Source: Agelaius tricolor (taxonomy: Eukaryota > Chordata > Aves > Passeriformes > Icteridae). From it: a DNA stretch of 64,000 nt. Below the pieces are notes generated by a model, which ran no database searches, was not told the origin of the DNA, and saw only the letters and a program-made list of their open reading frames with translations. The stretch's first letter is position 1. Every line of letters begins with the position of its first letter. Of the stretch, positions 24,471 through 38,091 are shown one piece after another. The stretch is taken from contig JALJCS010000001.1 in NCBI GenBank assembly GCA_023055355.1, positions 68,799,381 through 68,863,380 on the forward strand. The letters are read 5' to 3'. A program made the position numbers and the translations under genes.

Positions 24471-27160
24471 CACTCTTTTCAAGTACCTTTTTGTTTTCCA
24501 AATTAATCACCAAGCTTAAGACAAAGAGAGATATATTTCAGGAAGCTTGTGTTCCATGTTTTTTCCATTTATATTAACAAATATCTTCCTTTTTTTCTGG
24601 ATCACCCTTGATAGTCGAAGCACATTCTTCAAAAATCTGTACTCTGGCCCCATCAATGTCCACTTTTATACTAATGCTTAAAGGAAATTGTCAGTCAGGA
24701 ATAATAAGATTTTTTGGTAAGGAGTGTGGAGACTGATGAAATTCTGACCTATTTAAATCAGTGCCAATGTTTTCATTGACTTCAACAGAATTAGAATTTC
24801 ATCCATGACATTTCTCTCGTTTCCAACACATCAGTCCACGCTTTTATCATTGACTCCCTTCTCATGTCACTCACTGCACTGTTTTTCTGCTTTTTACCTA
24901 GAAATGGGTTGTGTGCCAGCAGTGTCTTTAGAGTCTTGCTTGAATGCTGGAGACACCAGAACAGATCATTACAGGATGAGTCTTTGACTTGAAAGCAGCC
25001 CAGGATAGGAAGCCTTTATTAGTTCCTGAACAGCACTCAGCATTAAGGTTGTCAGACCTCATCAGGGCTTGGTTACCACATAAGAAATTATTTAGAAAAG
25101 CTGGTTTGAATAGATGAGTAGTGTAGCATATAATGCACCTCACTATGCACCTCACTATCCTATAGGCAATCATGATGGGCAGTGTGTTCTAAAAGCAGGG
25201 ACTTAATCAAAGCAGGTTTATGCCACATATTGGGTATTCCTCATTCTTGGGGAATAATTGCAATTCCTCAGTCCAAATCACAAATGCACATGGATGTACA
25301 ATGCATTATCCATTGAGTTTCATTTTATCCAAATGCCCTACAAATTAGACCTTTTACACAAATGGCCTGAATGTTTTTCAGTTATGTGTCAGATATCACT
25401 AGAATTTTCCTCCATTAAAATTGTTCTTTGATATAATTAAGCACTTTAATTGTCAGAACCAACAAGCAAAACGAAATAACAGTTCTAGATCAGATAATAC
25501 TTAATGCTTTGCTTGCTTCTTCTTGTAATGCTTTGCAACTGTCAGCTCTTTTTTTTCACTAGAAGACTACTTAATAGATATATTTTCCTCTGCAATATTA
25601 AGCCCCAGTGTAAAATAACTTGCCATTACTTGTGATTTCCACTCGACACCTCAGCTGGCTGCCAGCAGGGCTTGGGTGTCAGGCTGTGTACCAGAGTGAA
25701 TTCCTGTGGGGACAGATGGGAGAGCAAGAGATCAAAAAGTATGACTTCAGAAATCATCCTTTGTTCCTTTCAGAGCAAACTATATCATTAGGGTCAGCCA
25801 TCATTTCAGACTCGCCCACCTGAGGCCTGAAGAGTTCTGCAGTGAGAAAGGAGGGTGTACTTACCACTCTACAAGAAGACAGCTTCATATCTGTTGAACT
25901 TTGCTGAGGTTCAGTAGAGAGAAGCTCAATTAGCTTAGTAGCAGTATCAGGTCATTCCACACTGATCAAGAGCAAATTTTAACAGAAATACTTCACTGGT
26001 TTCAGTGGAATAAACTTGTTCCAGTGAGGTGAAAAGGATTTAGCCCTGGAATTGCAAAACAGACTTAGATTGACAGCCACTCCTGTATTTCCTTTCTGCC
26101 TTAATGAAAGCTAAATGATACTTTAATGAGATCACGACACAGCAGGTCCAGGGGGACTGGCATGTAGACAATCATAAGATTACTTCCCTTCAGGTATCTA
26201 AATAACCACCACAAATTGTGCAAACAGCAGTGAGTGTTGGCTCCACATGCATTTCCATACAAGATATTCTCAATTTTCAAAATCCAGGAAGGAAAACACA
26301 CTACTTTGGCCAACAGCTTTCCATCCTATGCCCACTTTGTTGCAAAAGGACTAGTGTAGTAACTTAATCTGAATGGTTATTTTCTGGGGCCAGAAATGCA
26401 ATAGGCATTATGCAATAGGCAAACCTAGGCTATTACATGGGAAGGTCAGGCATTTTTAGTGAAAATGAAGACAGTAGAGGCTGAGGCCAGGGAGTGTGAA
26501 AACTTGGAGTGGCAGGCAAAACATAAAAAGCAGCTGGATTCACTACTCATGCACTGACACAGCATTTTGCTAAGGATCTCATTCAGAGTGTCTGCTAACA
26601 GGTAATGTATCTGAAAGTCAGAAACAATGTCCTTAGAAGCCATCTGCCTCAGCATATTGATAATGCAGTGTAAAAAGCTGTGCTACTGCAAAGTAACTGT
26701 TTCTTACTGAGCTTGTCATTGCTATGTGCTTTTCCTCAGATATTGCTATGGAAAAGAGGGTTTTCTAGCTCAGTTTCACATACCAGCCTTAATATGTTGT
26801 GAAAGCAAACCCCTTCCCTGACGTGCTTCCAGGGTTCACTTTCTCACTCATACAAGTGCATTGAAAAGATAAAATCTATGAATCAGCAGAAAAAATAAGA
26901 TCTAAAAGATCAGTAACTAACTATATTTGAAGTCAAAGATTGGTACAGCATGCTGGTTTGGAGGTTAACCAATGTCTCTTTCCACAATAGTCTCATTTTC
27001 CCTCTATCAATCCATGTCAGTGCAAGTTCTTACAAGTTCTCTCTCTCTGAAAAGACAAATATTTTTTATAAAGAGATGACCCACCTTGGGTTATGGAAAT
27101 GTCTTTAATTCCCTCTGACATCTACCTCTGAGTATTCATTTCCTTCATCTTTGTGTTTGG
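24471..27160. other. No gene or recognised element
   Basis: Noncoding. A 12-base tandem pair (ATGCACCTCACT, 25133-25156) is the only local repeat seen. Open frames are at most 81 codons. Confidence 0.55.
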
Positions 27161-27376
27161 GTCAGAGAATGGGTCAGGTTGGAAGGGACCACAGAAGATG
27201 ATCTGGTCCAACCTCCCTGCTCCAGCAGGGTCATCCCAGACCACAAAAAACAGGATTGTGTCCAGGAAAGTATTGAATATCTCTAATGAGGGAGACTCCA
27301 TAACATCTCTGGGCAACCTGTTCCACAAGTCACCTGCAGAATAGTTCTTCCTCATATTCAGGTGGAACTATTTTCT
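27161..27376 (-). mobile_element. CR1 LINE, 5'-truncated 3' end
   Basis: On the minus strand this is about 215 bases of CR1 ending near 27161. The plus strand shows the reverse complement of the conserved 3' block (GGTTGGAAGGGACCACAG, then GATCTGGTCCAACCTCC). In the minus frame the translation holds WNRLPRDVMESPSLEIF, the conserved C-terminal stretch of the CR1 pol product, then FLDTIL. The family usually has RLPREVVESPSLEIF…RLD, so it is moderately diverged. It is cut at the 5' side near 27376, as usual for target-primed insertion. The ATTCTATG tail is not preserved. Confidence 0.9.
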
Positions 27377-30300
27377 TTAGATCTTCCATGACATACCAGC
27401 CGCAATGCTGTAAATATCTTCTATCTTTCAGTCCTTAAAATATATCAAGTTCAGCTCAACAATTTAATTTCAATACTTCACAAAGAAAGCTCTTTTTCTG
27501 CCTACTTATTTTCCCATCAGCTACCATTTCCTTTCCACTTTGCAACCAGCTTCAAACATGTAATTTGCCTCCATACAATTCTTTTTGCTATCTGACATGA
27601 CTGTGTGAAATATTTTGCCTGTACCTACAATAACTCTTCTGTTTCTACAAAATCTTTTTCAGCCCTTCCAGTCTAAAATAGGAATTTCTTTCTCATTTTA
27701 GCAGATTTTTTTTCATCAAAGTAAAAGAACAATTTTGAAATTAAAAATGAACTGCTTAAAAACCATTGCAAGATAGTAGAAAAAATACATCTCATATTCC
27801 CTGTGGGAAAAGTGTTAAAAAAGAGAGATAAAGTGAAGCAAGCACTGCTTTTTTAATGTTCCCTTTTTTTATGTTGTAATGTAAAAAGGATATTAAAATT
27901 TCTGTGTCCTCAGAAAAAAAGAAGTAAATTTTCTGAAACTAACTTGGATACTCCAAGAAATTAACTCCTTTATTGTGTGGATTTAAAGAATTGATAGTAG
28001 TCCATATATTTTTGATAAAAGCAAAAGAATCTTGTATTGCCAAGCCATGGCCATCCCAAACATTTATAATTTATGTAACATTTATGATTGCTGGGGTGAG
28101 CCACAGAGTGACAGTCCCTGTATTGTGCAGGTGCTGTTTATCTTCTCACAGCCATCAGTGGGAGAGGCCACACAACTGCACAGACCTTTCTGCTCACCTG
28201 TATATTTTGCTTTTCCATCCTGTATTACCAAAGCTCTTTTTCAGAAGATGGTGTCTATTTCCCATGCATTTGAACAGTGTTTAATACCTCCAATAAAACA
28301 CAGTTTGTTACATTGCATCAGATGATAGGTTAACATGAAAGTTTTTGAATTATATGTTTGACTCTAACCCAACAAATTTTTCTGTCTTTGCAGAGATTGA
28401 TTTTGTCCAAATCCCATGCCCCTGGAGGCAGACACTGACAAAAGAAAAACCTTCCCTCACATTTCACCCTTTCTCTCTCCTATTCTTATCACATTGAAAT
28501 AATGATGCAATTTTCCCAGCTGGGTAGCCTTTCAAATTTGTACCTTTCTTACAAATGGAGGGCAAAAGTTCACAGAAAAACCCTCTCAAGCCTTACAGAG
28601 ACAGAAATTACGCTGGTGGGGTTCAGGAAATGCTGTGCACTCTCACAATGAGTAGAAATGTCTGTGGACCAGCTCACAGTCCTGAACTTAGGTCTTAGTT
28701 TCAGTACAGAGTTCATCAACCACTTGAAACTGAGAAGATGGTTTTTAGAAGTTTGGGGTTTGGGTTCTCTATCAGCCCCACAGTTCCTTTGTCGCACTAC
28801 CCAAAACTCACAGTTCAGTTTCCCCATTCTACTGTGAGGAAAACAGTGCCAAAAAAAAAAAAAAAAAAAAACAAAAAAAAAAGCTGCTATTTCATTCAGA
28901 AAATCTGAATCACATCTAAGCTCCAGCAATATGATTTAGGGCTTATTCTGTCTCATTGTTATGCTCTGTACTAGCCAACACTGTAGCAACATGGAGCTAC
29001 AGAATCATTGGCTAAGTTACAAGGTTCAGAGCCTTAAGTAGTAAAATTTCCATAGATTATTCAAACATAGTCTCTCTGAAGAAGGAGAGAAATTACTTGC
29101 AGGGAATTTCTATCAATATATGGGGCCAGAAATAGACAACATACTTCTGATTGTCTCCGGCTCACAACTGAAACCTAGTCCAGGAGAAACCATATCCTTA
29201 CAGGCCTGTAGAACTATTTTCACTTGAACAAGTTTTAATAAACTGAGTTAGCATTTGGGATTGACCCATGCTGAATGGCAGGAACATTTTTACATGACCA
29301 CAGCTACACACAGCTGCAGTGTGGTCAGGGATGGGCAGTGTTTTGCTCTTCTGTGCTATTCTGTGTCCACTGAGTAAGACATTGTACAAAATGAAAACAT
29401 ATGCACTCATTGTTATCAGAGATACTGCAAAATGACCAATCTGCTCATATTTAAGATACTGTGCTGTGGGCACTGTTAATTAAATAAACAAACACGTGCT
29501 CTTTACAAGCCACAAAATATTGATGTGCAGATAACAAAGTTTAAGTCTTGCTCAAAAATGCCAAACCCTTTTAGCTACCTTCTTTCTGTCTGTGTACTTT
29601 ACTCTGATTGCATTTGCTCTGACATATTCAACTAATCATTGTGCCTGTATCTGAATGGAATATAAAGGTAAAATTACATTTAAGGATTTTTACAGGTATC
29701 ACACAAAAATACTGTATATCTGGTTTTAGCTAATATTTCAGAGAATTCTGCATCTATCTAATTTGTTAGCACTGATATCACTGCAATATCAATAAATAAA
29801 AAGTACAGCACTCTAAAATTACATAGAGTTTGCAGCCACAATTGCCAAGGCATATCTTTCAGAGACAGACTATATCTCTGTTTAAAATATATGCATAACT
29901 GTCATGATGTATGCTAGTAAATCAAGCTCACAAATGTGTGTGCTAAGATTTGAAATGCTTCCATGAATAAATTTATATTCTGTCTTACAGTCTAGCTGCC
30001 TTATAAAAAAAAAAAACAACACCCAACTTCTGTGAGCTGAACATATATTCTTAGGGTGAATTTGCTGAGGGGATAAACGTTTTGGACTGTGCCTTGCTGA
30101 ACTGAAACAAGTCGGTACATCCCACATGTTCAGGAGCAGTGAACGGATGTGTGGAGCTGCCTACTGACAACAAAAACCGGGAAATTTTTCTTTATTCCAT
30201 TGTTTCCCAGTCCAATCCACACAAAATAGGTCTGGAAAAAAAGAATTGATGGAGATTTCAAGATGTGGACTTCTGCTTTGTTGCCATGTAAAATCGTGTG

Positions 30301-30559
30301 CAAAGTGTTTAGCATAATATGCAAACTTTCACTAAGGTCAAGAGTTTCTGCATAGCACATTTTGAGTTTGACCAGAATATGTTTTACCATTCTTTCCATT
30401 TACTTAATTCTCATTAGTAAATTACAGCTACAACTGCCTCTAGAATCATGTGTATTGAGAAAAATGCTGCTTAATAGACTATTGCTGCAACAGAAATCCC
30501 AAGTGCAGATTTCCTGGTGTGAAAGGGTGTGATTTTGTTTTTTGCTAAAACCAAAGTTT
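27377..30559. other. No gene or recognised element
   Basis: AT-rich noncoding sequence with open frames up to 119 codons (28570-28929, -). That frame crosses a poly(A)/poly(T) run that supplies a Phe stretch, so it is spurious. Confidence 0.55.
28851..28882. repeat. A-rich homopolymer tract
   Basis: 32 bases that are A apart from one C. No AATAAA lies upstream within 200 bases on the + strand, so a retrocopy tail is not supported. Confidence 0.9.
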
Positions 30560-30870
30560 GAAGTGAGTTGATTTAGTCCTGCAAGCAGAGGAATTGCTCC
30601 TCTAAGGGCTGGGGCAAGTTTGGGCTGGGAGCAGTGAAAGAGCAGAATAAGAAAGAGCAGAATAAGCAAGAGCAGAATAAGAGCTGCTTATTCCTGCCAG
30701 TGCCTGAGCCCCGGGGAGCTGGCTTGGTCTGTCCCTGGCCAGTGCTCCTGCACAAGAAATAAAGCAGTGTGAAACAAGCAGAAAACCCCTGAGCCTCAGC
30801 GGGGGCAGGCTCCCTGCCTCCTCCCCATGGGCTCTCGCCCACACTTTGAGGAAACCTGGAGCCAGGTTTG
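30560..30870 (+). mobile_element. Possible LTR fragment of an endogenous retrovirus
   Basis: A GC-rich island in AT-rich surroundings. It has a polyadenylation signal (AAGAAATAAAGC, near 30757) after a run of CTGCTTATTCCTGCCAGTGC-like sequence, and many CA/TG pairs where CpG might have decayed. Layout and base composition resemble avian LTRs, but I could find neither end, no target duplication and no TATA-like box, so this is a guess by composition and signal only. It contains the 15-base tandem repeat listed separately. Confidence 0.3.
30639..30683. repeat. 15-bp tandem repeat, three copies
   Basis: AGAGCAGAATAAG plus two variable bases (AA, CA, AG) repeated three times head to tail. Confidence 0.95.
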
Positions 30871-32348
30871 TGATGTGACAATGGCCATGACAACAGCTGG
30901 TCATTTGGATCCATTTAGTTCTGAGGAAGCCCTAATGCCCCAAATAATATAGCTCTGTAGTCACTCCTGACTTCCATGTCAAGTCAGCCCAGCTTTCCTC
31001 TGGGAATAAATAATCTGTAGCAGTTCTCATCGGCAGGCAGCCAGCCTCCCTCTCAGGAAAAGTCCAATGTCTTTGAGGTTTTGTATCCTGTCAGGCACTG
31101 AGGTTGGTTACATTTTCTAGCAGCAGGGTGACAACAGTCAGCATAGCATGCTTAATTAAAGGGATTTGCAGAAAGACTATCCAGCAGCTGACTTTTAACA
31201 GAGCTGGGTTTTTCCTGCAAGGGGGAAAGAGGTTACTTTGAGTACAATTCTGTAAATTCGGAGAGTGATGCCCTCTCTGCAGCTAAATAGGCTCACTGTG
31301 GTAATAAGCAGTGGTGCAATATTTAGGAATTGGTTTGGCATTTTCTTACATTAATTAAACTTCATGAGTTAGGTCATCTGAAGGACAGATGTAGCACTGG
31401 CTGCCACCACCAGATTTCTTGGGATTGTGTGCAGGGATCCACATTTCCAATATGGGCTTAAACATGAAGCTGCACAACCTCAGCTTCCAGACACAACAGC
31501 ATACACAAGATGCACTTGAGTTACCTGAAAAGTGTCTCCCTTTGTATTTTTCAAGCCAAAACACCCCCAGTCACTAGGGAAACCACCTAGGGAAATGGCA
31601 TATCCTGGACCTTCAGGTGGATTTTTGGGCAAATGTCCAAGGAGTGAGGACAGTGTAAACAATTGGTTTAGACAAATAAGCATTAAGGAAAATCTCTTAA
31701 TGAGGCATCGTCGTTCACTTCAAATTCTAGAATGCAAAGCATTTAGAAACTCAGCATCACAGCTCAGAAACATCCACAGTGAATCACGTCTGAGGACTTT
31801 TATTTCTCTTTTCACATAGCTTCTCCATACAGATCTCCATTTTCTCCACTGTATTTGTTACCTTGAATGGTTTATTTTGTGCCCAATACCTGACACTATA
31901 GAGGAGAAATCTCTGCTTCATGGTCTTGCTGTGCTCTTTAGTTCAAAGGAAAATGTATTTATCCTTAGGTTTTTGGAAACATTGTGTTTAATAAATAAGC
32001 TCATTTTCCCCAAGTAACATAAGTCACATTTTCCCTGTGATCATAGGAGCATAAAATTTGCTTTCTGTGATCATTCATGCTCACAAAATTCAGTCACAAA
32101 ATGCTTGAAAGCAGCAAATATTAAATGAGTGGAGAAAAAGGCCCTACAAATTCTCATTTACTTACAAACAAATATTGGCAGATAGCCTTTGTGTTAGAAC
32201 TTCCACTATAGTATGCATATCAATTAGTCGAATTGAACTCATTTTAATTGAATTTCCTTTTGACCATGACTGTGCCTTGAGAGTTTGTGTGAACACAAAA
32301 ATTCTTCCATATGTCTTGCAAAGCTGAAAGAAAACATTAACGTGTATG
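30871..32348. other. No gene or recognised element
   Basis: Noncoding. A minor plus-strand frame of 95 codons (31532-31819) has no domain. The sequence at about 31020-31400 looks rather complex and repeat-free but shows no gene signal. Confidence 0.55.
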
Positions 32349-32975
32349 GTAATCCTAGAATGAATTGGGTTGGAAGGGACCCTAAAGATCACCCAGTTCC
32401 AACCCCCTTGACATGGGCAAGGACACCTTCTACTAGGCCAGGTTGCTCAGAGCCCCATCCAACCTAGCCTTGAACACTTCCAGAGATGGGGCATCCACAA
32501 CTTCTCTGGGCAACCTGCTCCAGCGCCTTGCCCACCTCACAATAAAGAATTTCTTCCTAATAGCCCACATAAACCTACCCTGTTTAAGTTTAAAGACATC
32601 ACCCCTGTCACCACATGCCCTTGTGAAAAATCTCTCTCCAGCTCTTGTATGCTCCCTGTAGGTACCAAAAGGTGCTGCAAGGTTTACCCAGAGCCTTCTC
32701 TTCCCCAGCCCCAGCTCTCCCAGTCCATCTCCACAGGAGAGGTGTTCCAGCCCTCTGACCATCTTGATGGCCTGCTCTGGACTCACCTTTAGCAGGTCCA
32801 TGTCCTTCCTATGTTGGTGACCCCAGAGCTGGATGCAGCACTCCCGAAGGGATGGGGTGAGGGAGAGGATCACGTCCCTCACCCTGCTGGCCACGCTTCT
32901 CCTGATGCAGCCCAGGATATGGTTCACTTTCTGGGCTGCAAACACACATTGCAGGGTCACCTCAAGCTTAATGAA
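32349..32975 (-). mobile_element. CR1 LINE, 3' part with a 175-codon open pol remnant
   Basis: About 625 bases of CR1 on the minus strand, the best-preserved copy here. The plus strand opens with GAATTGGGTTGGAAGGGACC, the reverse complement of the CR1 3' block. In the minus strand 32960-32433 stays open for 175 codons and reads the C-terminal region of the CR1 pol product in family order: KVNHILGCIRRSVASR, then MVRGLEHLSC, RRLWVNLAAPF, FTRACGDRGDVFKLK, and RLPREVVDAPSLEVF followed by KARLDGALSNL. It is cut at the 5' side near 32975, so the endonuclease and RT catalytic regions are absent and it cannot move itself. Some CpG sites remain and the frame has no stops, which fits a younger insertion than the other copies. 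It is not a host gene, although gene finders often call such frames. Confidence 0.95.
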
Positions 32976-33642
32976 CTCAAATAAAAATTTTCAGCTCTTA
33001 CCTTTAGAGACCTTTTGTAATTACTTAGTCCCCATAGAGATAGCAGCTTCCCCAAGACATTAGGCTGTAGTCAAATTTTCATTCATTAACCTGGAAATCT
33101 TTAGGCTCCTGAACCTTGGTTTGGGGATTGAAACAATACAATATTTGACTGCAAGATACACTGCTAATTCTTAAATATGTATGTCAGAAATTTACTGCTG
33201 TTCTGTACTTGTTAATTCAATTCCTACTGAAAAAACAAGAACTCTGCCTCTCCGGCAAATTGCTGCAAGGAATAATCAAATACTTTGCTTATAAAAGAGT
33301 ATCTCTTATTGATTCCTCTCTGCCTTGGCTTGATCTTATTTCCTGTTCTGTATTCATGTTTAACTGCCTTCACACATTAAATATACTTATTAAAAAATGA
33401 ATGCTACAGATTTTTTTATCACTTGTTTGCATTAACTGCACATTAATAGATAAAGAGGAAAATATCCCCCACTCTGCCTGCATCTGAGGCAACAACCAAT
33501 TGTGAGCTGCCTCTGGGCTCAGTGACCTAGAAACCAGCAATAAGACTCATAAAAATCAGATGCTGAAGAACAGCATCACAGACAGCTTCAGAAAAAGGAC
33601 GATACATAATTTGACAAGTCCATAAGATGTAAATGCTTCTAA
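32976..33642. other. No gene or recognised element
   Basis: AT-rich noncoding sequence between the CR1 copy and the AAT microsatellite. Only short frames (up to 63 codons) occur. Confidence 0.55.

Positions 33643-33684
<42 letters not shown>
33643..33684. repeat. (AAT)14 microsatellite
   Basis: 42 bases of uninterrupted AAT units, likely variable in length between individuals. It gives a run of Ile codons in a spurious minus-strand frame. Confidence 0.97.
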
Positions 33685-36100
33685 CTTTAAAAACAATAAA
33701 AACAAAGATAATGCCTCAAACATATTTTCCACCTCTATATTTTCTATCATTTTTTGTCTCTTTGAACATTCTCAGAGACCCCATCCTGTGCACAACACCA
33801 CACTGAATGTCCCTGTTTTTATTACAGAACTAGGCATTCATCTTTTCTTAATACAACACAGAATGATGGTTGTTAAGGTACAAAATCCATGAAAAAATGA
33901 GATTGTGGAACTACACAGAAAACACATAGCTGTTATGATTCAAGACACCATACGTGGTTCACAAGGCAGCTTTCAGTCAGTGAGAGACTCAAATATGGAA
34001 ATAAGCATACTCCTATCAAAATCCCTGGAAAACAGAGAAAGAAAGTCACTTTAACATGAACAACTGGATTTTAGCTTTCACATAAAATCCTGCTGTTCTT
34101 AATTGGTTCCATCCTCTGAGCTGGGTCAATTAGAGACATCGTGTCCATAGCACATGACCTATAGCAGCCAAGCAGTCATGAATGTCACCCAAAGTAAAAG
34201 TGAAAAATTACACAACTTTGTTCCATAATTCAGAATTGGACAAATACACAGGAGACCTGAGGAAAGTGATTTGGAGTTGTGGGATGGGTATAACTCTGAC
34301 AAAGACTTATTTCTAAGCTCATCTGGCATTTTTGCTGATGGAAAGTGTTCTGTGATTCCAAGATTTTACACAATTTTAGGTTCCAGGCAAAGAGAGAATG
34401 AGGTAAAGGCATTATGTCAATACATTGTGTGGGTACTTTCTGATAACGGATTATCTCTACTTTAAATTTCTTAGACCTATTGTGCATGGGTCATTGTTAG
34501 TACTATCAAAATCTAAAAACAATAGCTGGCAGACAAGACACAGAAATGATGTGGTAATGACAACAACATTGCTTGCCAAAGAGAAAAGCTAAGCAGACAC
34601 ACACCATAATGTTTTAGATGTTTCACATGTGATGGTGCTGATGATGCCCATTACCAGAAACCCCAGGAACAGCTCAAGACCCTGCTGCACTGAGTGCTGC
34701 ACAAGCACAGAATATAGTGAATTAAGACATTATCAAACAGGAGGTGAAACACAGCAAAGCCAGTTTTGTATCAGATCTTAGGTGTGCACACTTCTTTTCA
34801 CATCTGTGAATGCAAAAAAAAAAAAAAACAGGCAAGGAATATCCAAGGATTTGGTACTTTCAGTTTTAACAGCTTAACAAGCCAATTAGGTAGGAGCAAA
34901 CCTCAGGCTTCTGGCACTTTCCCAGTGTGATTCGCATTTCTCACCAGCGTGTGCTGCCCTCAGCCTGAAAGAATTGAGTGCACCAGACCATTTTTAAAAT
35001 GCCTTCTTTCCTGCCTGTTTTCCTGTGTGCTTTGTTTCTCTCCTACCCAGAACAAGCTCCGCACCACAGGAGGTAAGCAGATAAAGGCTAAGGCAAGGTA
35101 CTGGATAAAGGCTCCAGCTGTCCCAGGAGATTTGTTTTCTTCCTCACACATCACCTTCATCTCAAGGAAGGTCTCAAGAATTGAAACACAGCAAGTACAT
35201 TTCACCCATTTTTTTATGATTCATACTTTCATCTGCTTAATAGTTAGATTTTCTTTTCCTGGAATTTTTTAATGTAGACACTACTGTCTGTCAATAGCAT
35301 GGAGTGGGAAGGCATCCCACAAGTTGAACTTATGTTGCCTTGCCTTGGCTACTTCAAATTTAAAATAAATAAATGCAAACAAGAGGAGATAGGTGTCAAG
35401 TGCAATACCTTCTCTTCTTTATTGAAACTTTTGAATAGCAGTTTTTCTATGACCCAGCCTGTCTGAAACCAAGTTCCATGCCAATGGCTGAGAAGGATAA
35501 TGAAAAACTTGTCTGGCTTTCCCAGTCAGTGCAGACAAGGAATAGGCCTCTGGAAAGGAACTCAACATTTCTCTGCTGATGCCTTGTCTTTGTACCTGGT
35601 AGTGACATGAATGAAAGAGGGAAAAGCAGGAGGGAGAACTGGAATGAAGGGTCACTTCACTCTTCACTTCCTTTTGCAAATCCTGGCTTCTGTAACATCA
35701 CATACAGAAGTGTTTGCATTTCATAGGTGGGTTTTTCATATGTTAGTTCTGTATTGACCAAAATCAGCAACTTTTCCATTTTCAGAATCGGATCATTTCA
35801 GGTTTTTCAGCTTGTTTTGCAGACAAAAGAATCAAAACCATTTGAAAGGAGGTCAGTAGGAGTTAAGTACATAATCCGTTTAGGATTTAGCAAATCCTAC
35901 CCAGACCTTTTTGCATTTCTAGGCACCTAACTACCCACTGTAAACAGGACCCTGTATAAATTTCTGAATTTTCAATGCCTAAGAGAATGAAACCACTGAC
36001 TTGTCCAAGTTTGCTTTAACATTCCTGCTACATCTGACTGGGGTGTCTGGTGGGCCCTTATGGGGAAGAGTCAGGGAGACAGAAAGGTTGAAGAGACCTT
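33685..36100. other. No gene or recognised element
   Basis: Noncoding sequence with an A15 run at 34814-34828. Frames reach 107 codons (34949-35272, +) but overlap an equally open minus-strand frame and have no domain. Confidence 0.55.
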
Positions 36101-36142
36101 TGTTGTTTTTAATGTTGTTGTTTTCAATGTTGTTGTTTTCAA
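36101..36142. repeat. 15-bp tandem repeat
   Basis: Two exact copies of TGTTGTTGTTTTCAA (36113-36127 and 36128-36142), preceded by a shorter related copy at 36101-36112. Confidence 0.9.
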
Positions 36143-36820
36143 TGAAGAAGCTGAAGCACCTGTCTCATTCTGCATGTGTAGGACAGCACTAGCTACAGCA
36201 GAGTACCATAATGTAAATGAAAGAAGGATTTTGTAAGACATGCTTGAGAAATAGGATGTTGTCATCAGTTTTACTAATCTCATAGTGTCCTCAAGTATTT
36301 TTTATAAGATATAAGGCTTACTTGATGCATTTGAAGAAAATGAACATCTGGTCAAAACAACAGCAGTTTGCCACATAAGAATCACTAAGGCACACTGCTC
36401 ACAGCTGTTAAATACAGATGGCATTTTTGTAATAGCTATGACAGCATAACAATAAGTTGTGACAGTAGCTCAAAGTCATGACAGCACAACCAGGCAAGCA
36501 TTTAATCACATTACAGGACATACAGGACGACAAAAGTAGTAATTCGAGGCCAAAGGGAAAACATTTCCACATTTTCTAAAAATTAAAAGCACTTGTACCA
36601 AGAACTTAGTTATTACAGAGAGGTTATTCTAGTGGAACAGCAGTACTGCCCAAGCACATTGAGGAAATCACACCCCCTGGACTAACACCAAGCTGTTGCA
36701 GAGGGCTGTTGGGATCTGCCCTTGAAGCCACTGGCAGCTCTTTCATTTGGGTGAAAAAAGATTGGCATCATGTTACGCATTCTGGGTAACCATAGCCCAG
36801 ACTTCAGAGAGGAAGGGACA

Positions 36821-36850
36821 CATCTCACCATATCTCACCACATCTCACAC
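36821..36850. repeat. 10-bp tandem repeat, three copies
   Basis: CATCTCACCA, TATCTCACCA and CATCTCACAC follow one another directly. Confidence 0.9.
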
Positions 36851-38091
36851 ATGGCAGGTGTACAGCCAGCCCTTTATTTTCTCTTAGGGCCATATTCATG
36901 CACACACTGAGCATCCCTGAGCTGCTCCAAAATGAGAGAAGGGCTCCTTCCTGTAGGTGCAGGTGGAAGAGAGGAGCAAAAGAGCTGTGGTTACTCCTCT
37001 CCTGCCAGTCCTTCTGTTCAAGCTTGACAGATATCTTCAGTCCTGCCACAAAGGCTCATGGTTTATCACAGCACAACAAACAAAATCTCTGTAAAGGTTT
37101 TTTTAGGATGGAGACTGAGCAGAGCCACAGGTCCAAGGCTTGAGTGGGTGAGACACAGCAGCATGCTGAAGGGACTCCCATCCAAGATCCTAGCCTGACT
37201 GCAGCTCTTGTCTCTGAGGAGAAGCTGCAGTTTATAACATGCAAGCAAAATGAGTAATTTGGTACTTTTAGATGGAGGTTACAAAATTATAATGTGCATC
37301 TCTTTTTCTTGAGTGAGATTAAAATGTAGATTCTGTTGGCACTCCCATGCACACACAGTGGAACACCAGTCAGAAGATGAAAATATTGTTAAATTGGTTA
37401 TTTGCACTGTACACTGAAGTTACCTTGAAGAGTGATTTATATTTTATTTCAACCTTCTTCCCTCAAAAAAAAAAAAAAAGAAATCAAGGTTCTGTTATTC
37501 AAAACTGCTTTTAACCTTGTATAGTCAATGTACACATAAAAAGTTAGCTCTGCTTGTTGCTTGGACACTGATAAAGGCATATAACTCAACATAAACATGA
37601 CATTCTTGAATGATGAAAGACAACCCACACAGCTGAAGTGGGTCAGACAGGAATCACAATAAATTGGAGCAGCACGGTATTTGATTAAGTGAATGTTGCA
37701 ACATTGCTACCTTTAGCAATATATCTTTCTTTGCAATACTGTACCCAGAAAAACAATCTGAGCTTTTAGCTGCTCCCATAATACTCTATAATTGCTCTAG
37801 TCAAACAGCAAAAATTAGGACAAATGCAATATGAACAACAGTCTCTAATCTGGCTCAGTTTTTTCTTTTTTACATGGTAACACTGAATATAACTCTGTGA
37901 CACCTTCCCTTAATTACTGCTCTGAAGTGAAAACAGGAGCCACAGTGGGAGCATGTAGAAATGACCACTGCATGCCAGGGAAAACATCCCACCTCTCCTG
38001 GCCATGCCAGGGGCTCCAGGCTTTGCTGAGGACCCAGGAGCTTCACTATCTGCCAATTAAGAGAACAGGATTTTCTCTTTGATAACATTTG
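36851..38091. other. No gene or recognised element
   Basis: Noncoding. An A15 run lies at 37465-37479. Open frames are at most 81 codons. Confidence 0.55.

Noticed and set aside
28570..28929. Minus-strand frame of 119 codons
   Set aside because: Its Phe run is the translated poly(A)/poly(T) tract; no other feature supports coding.
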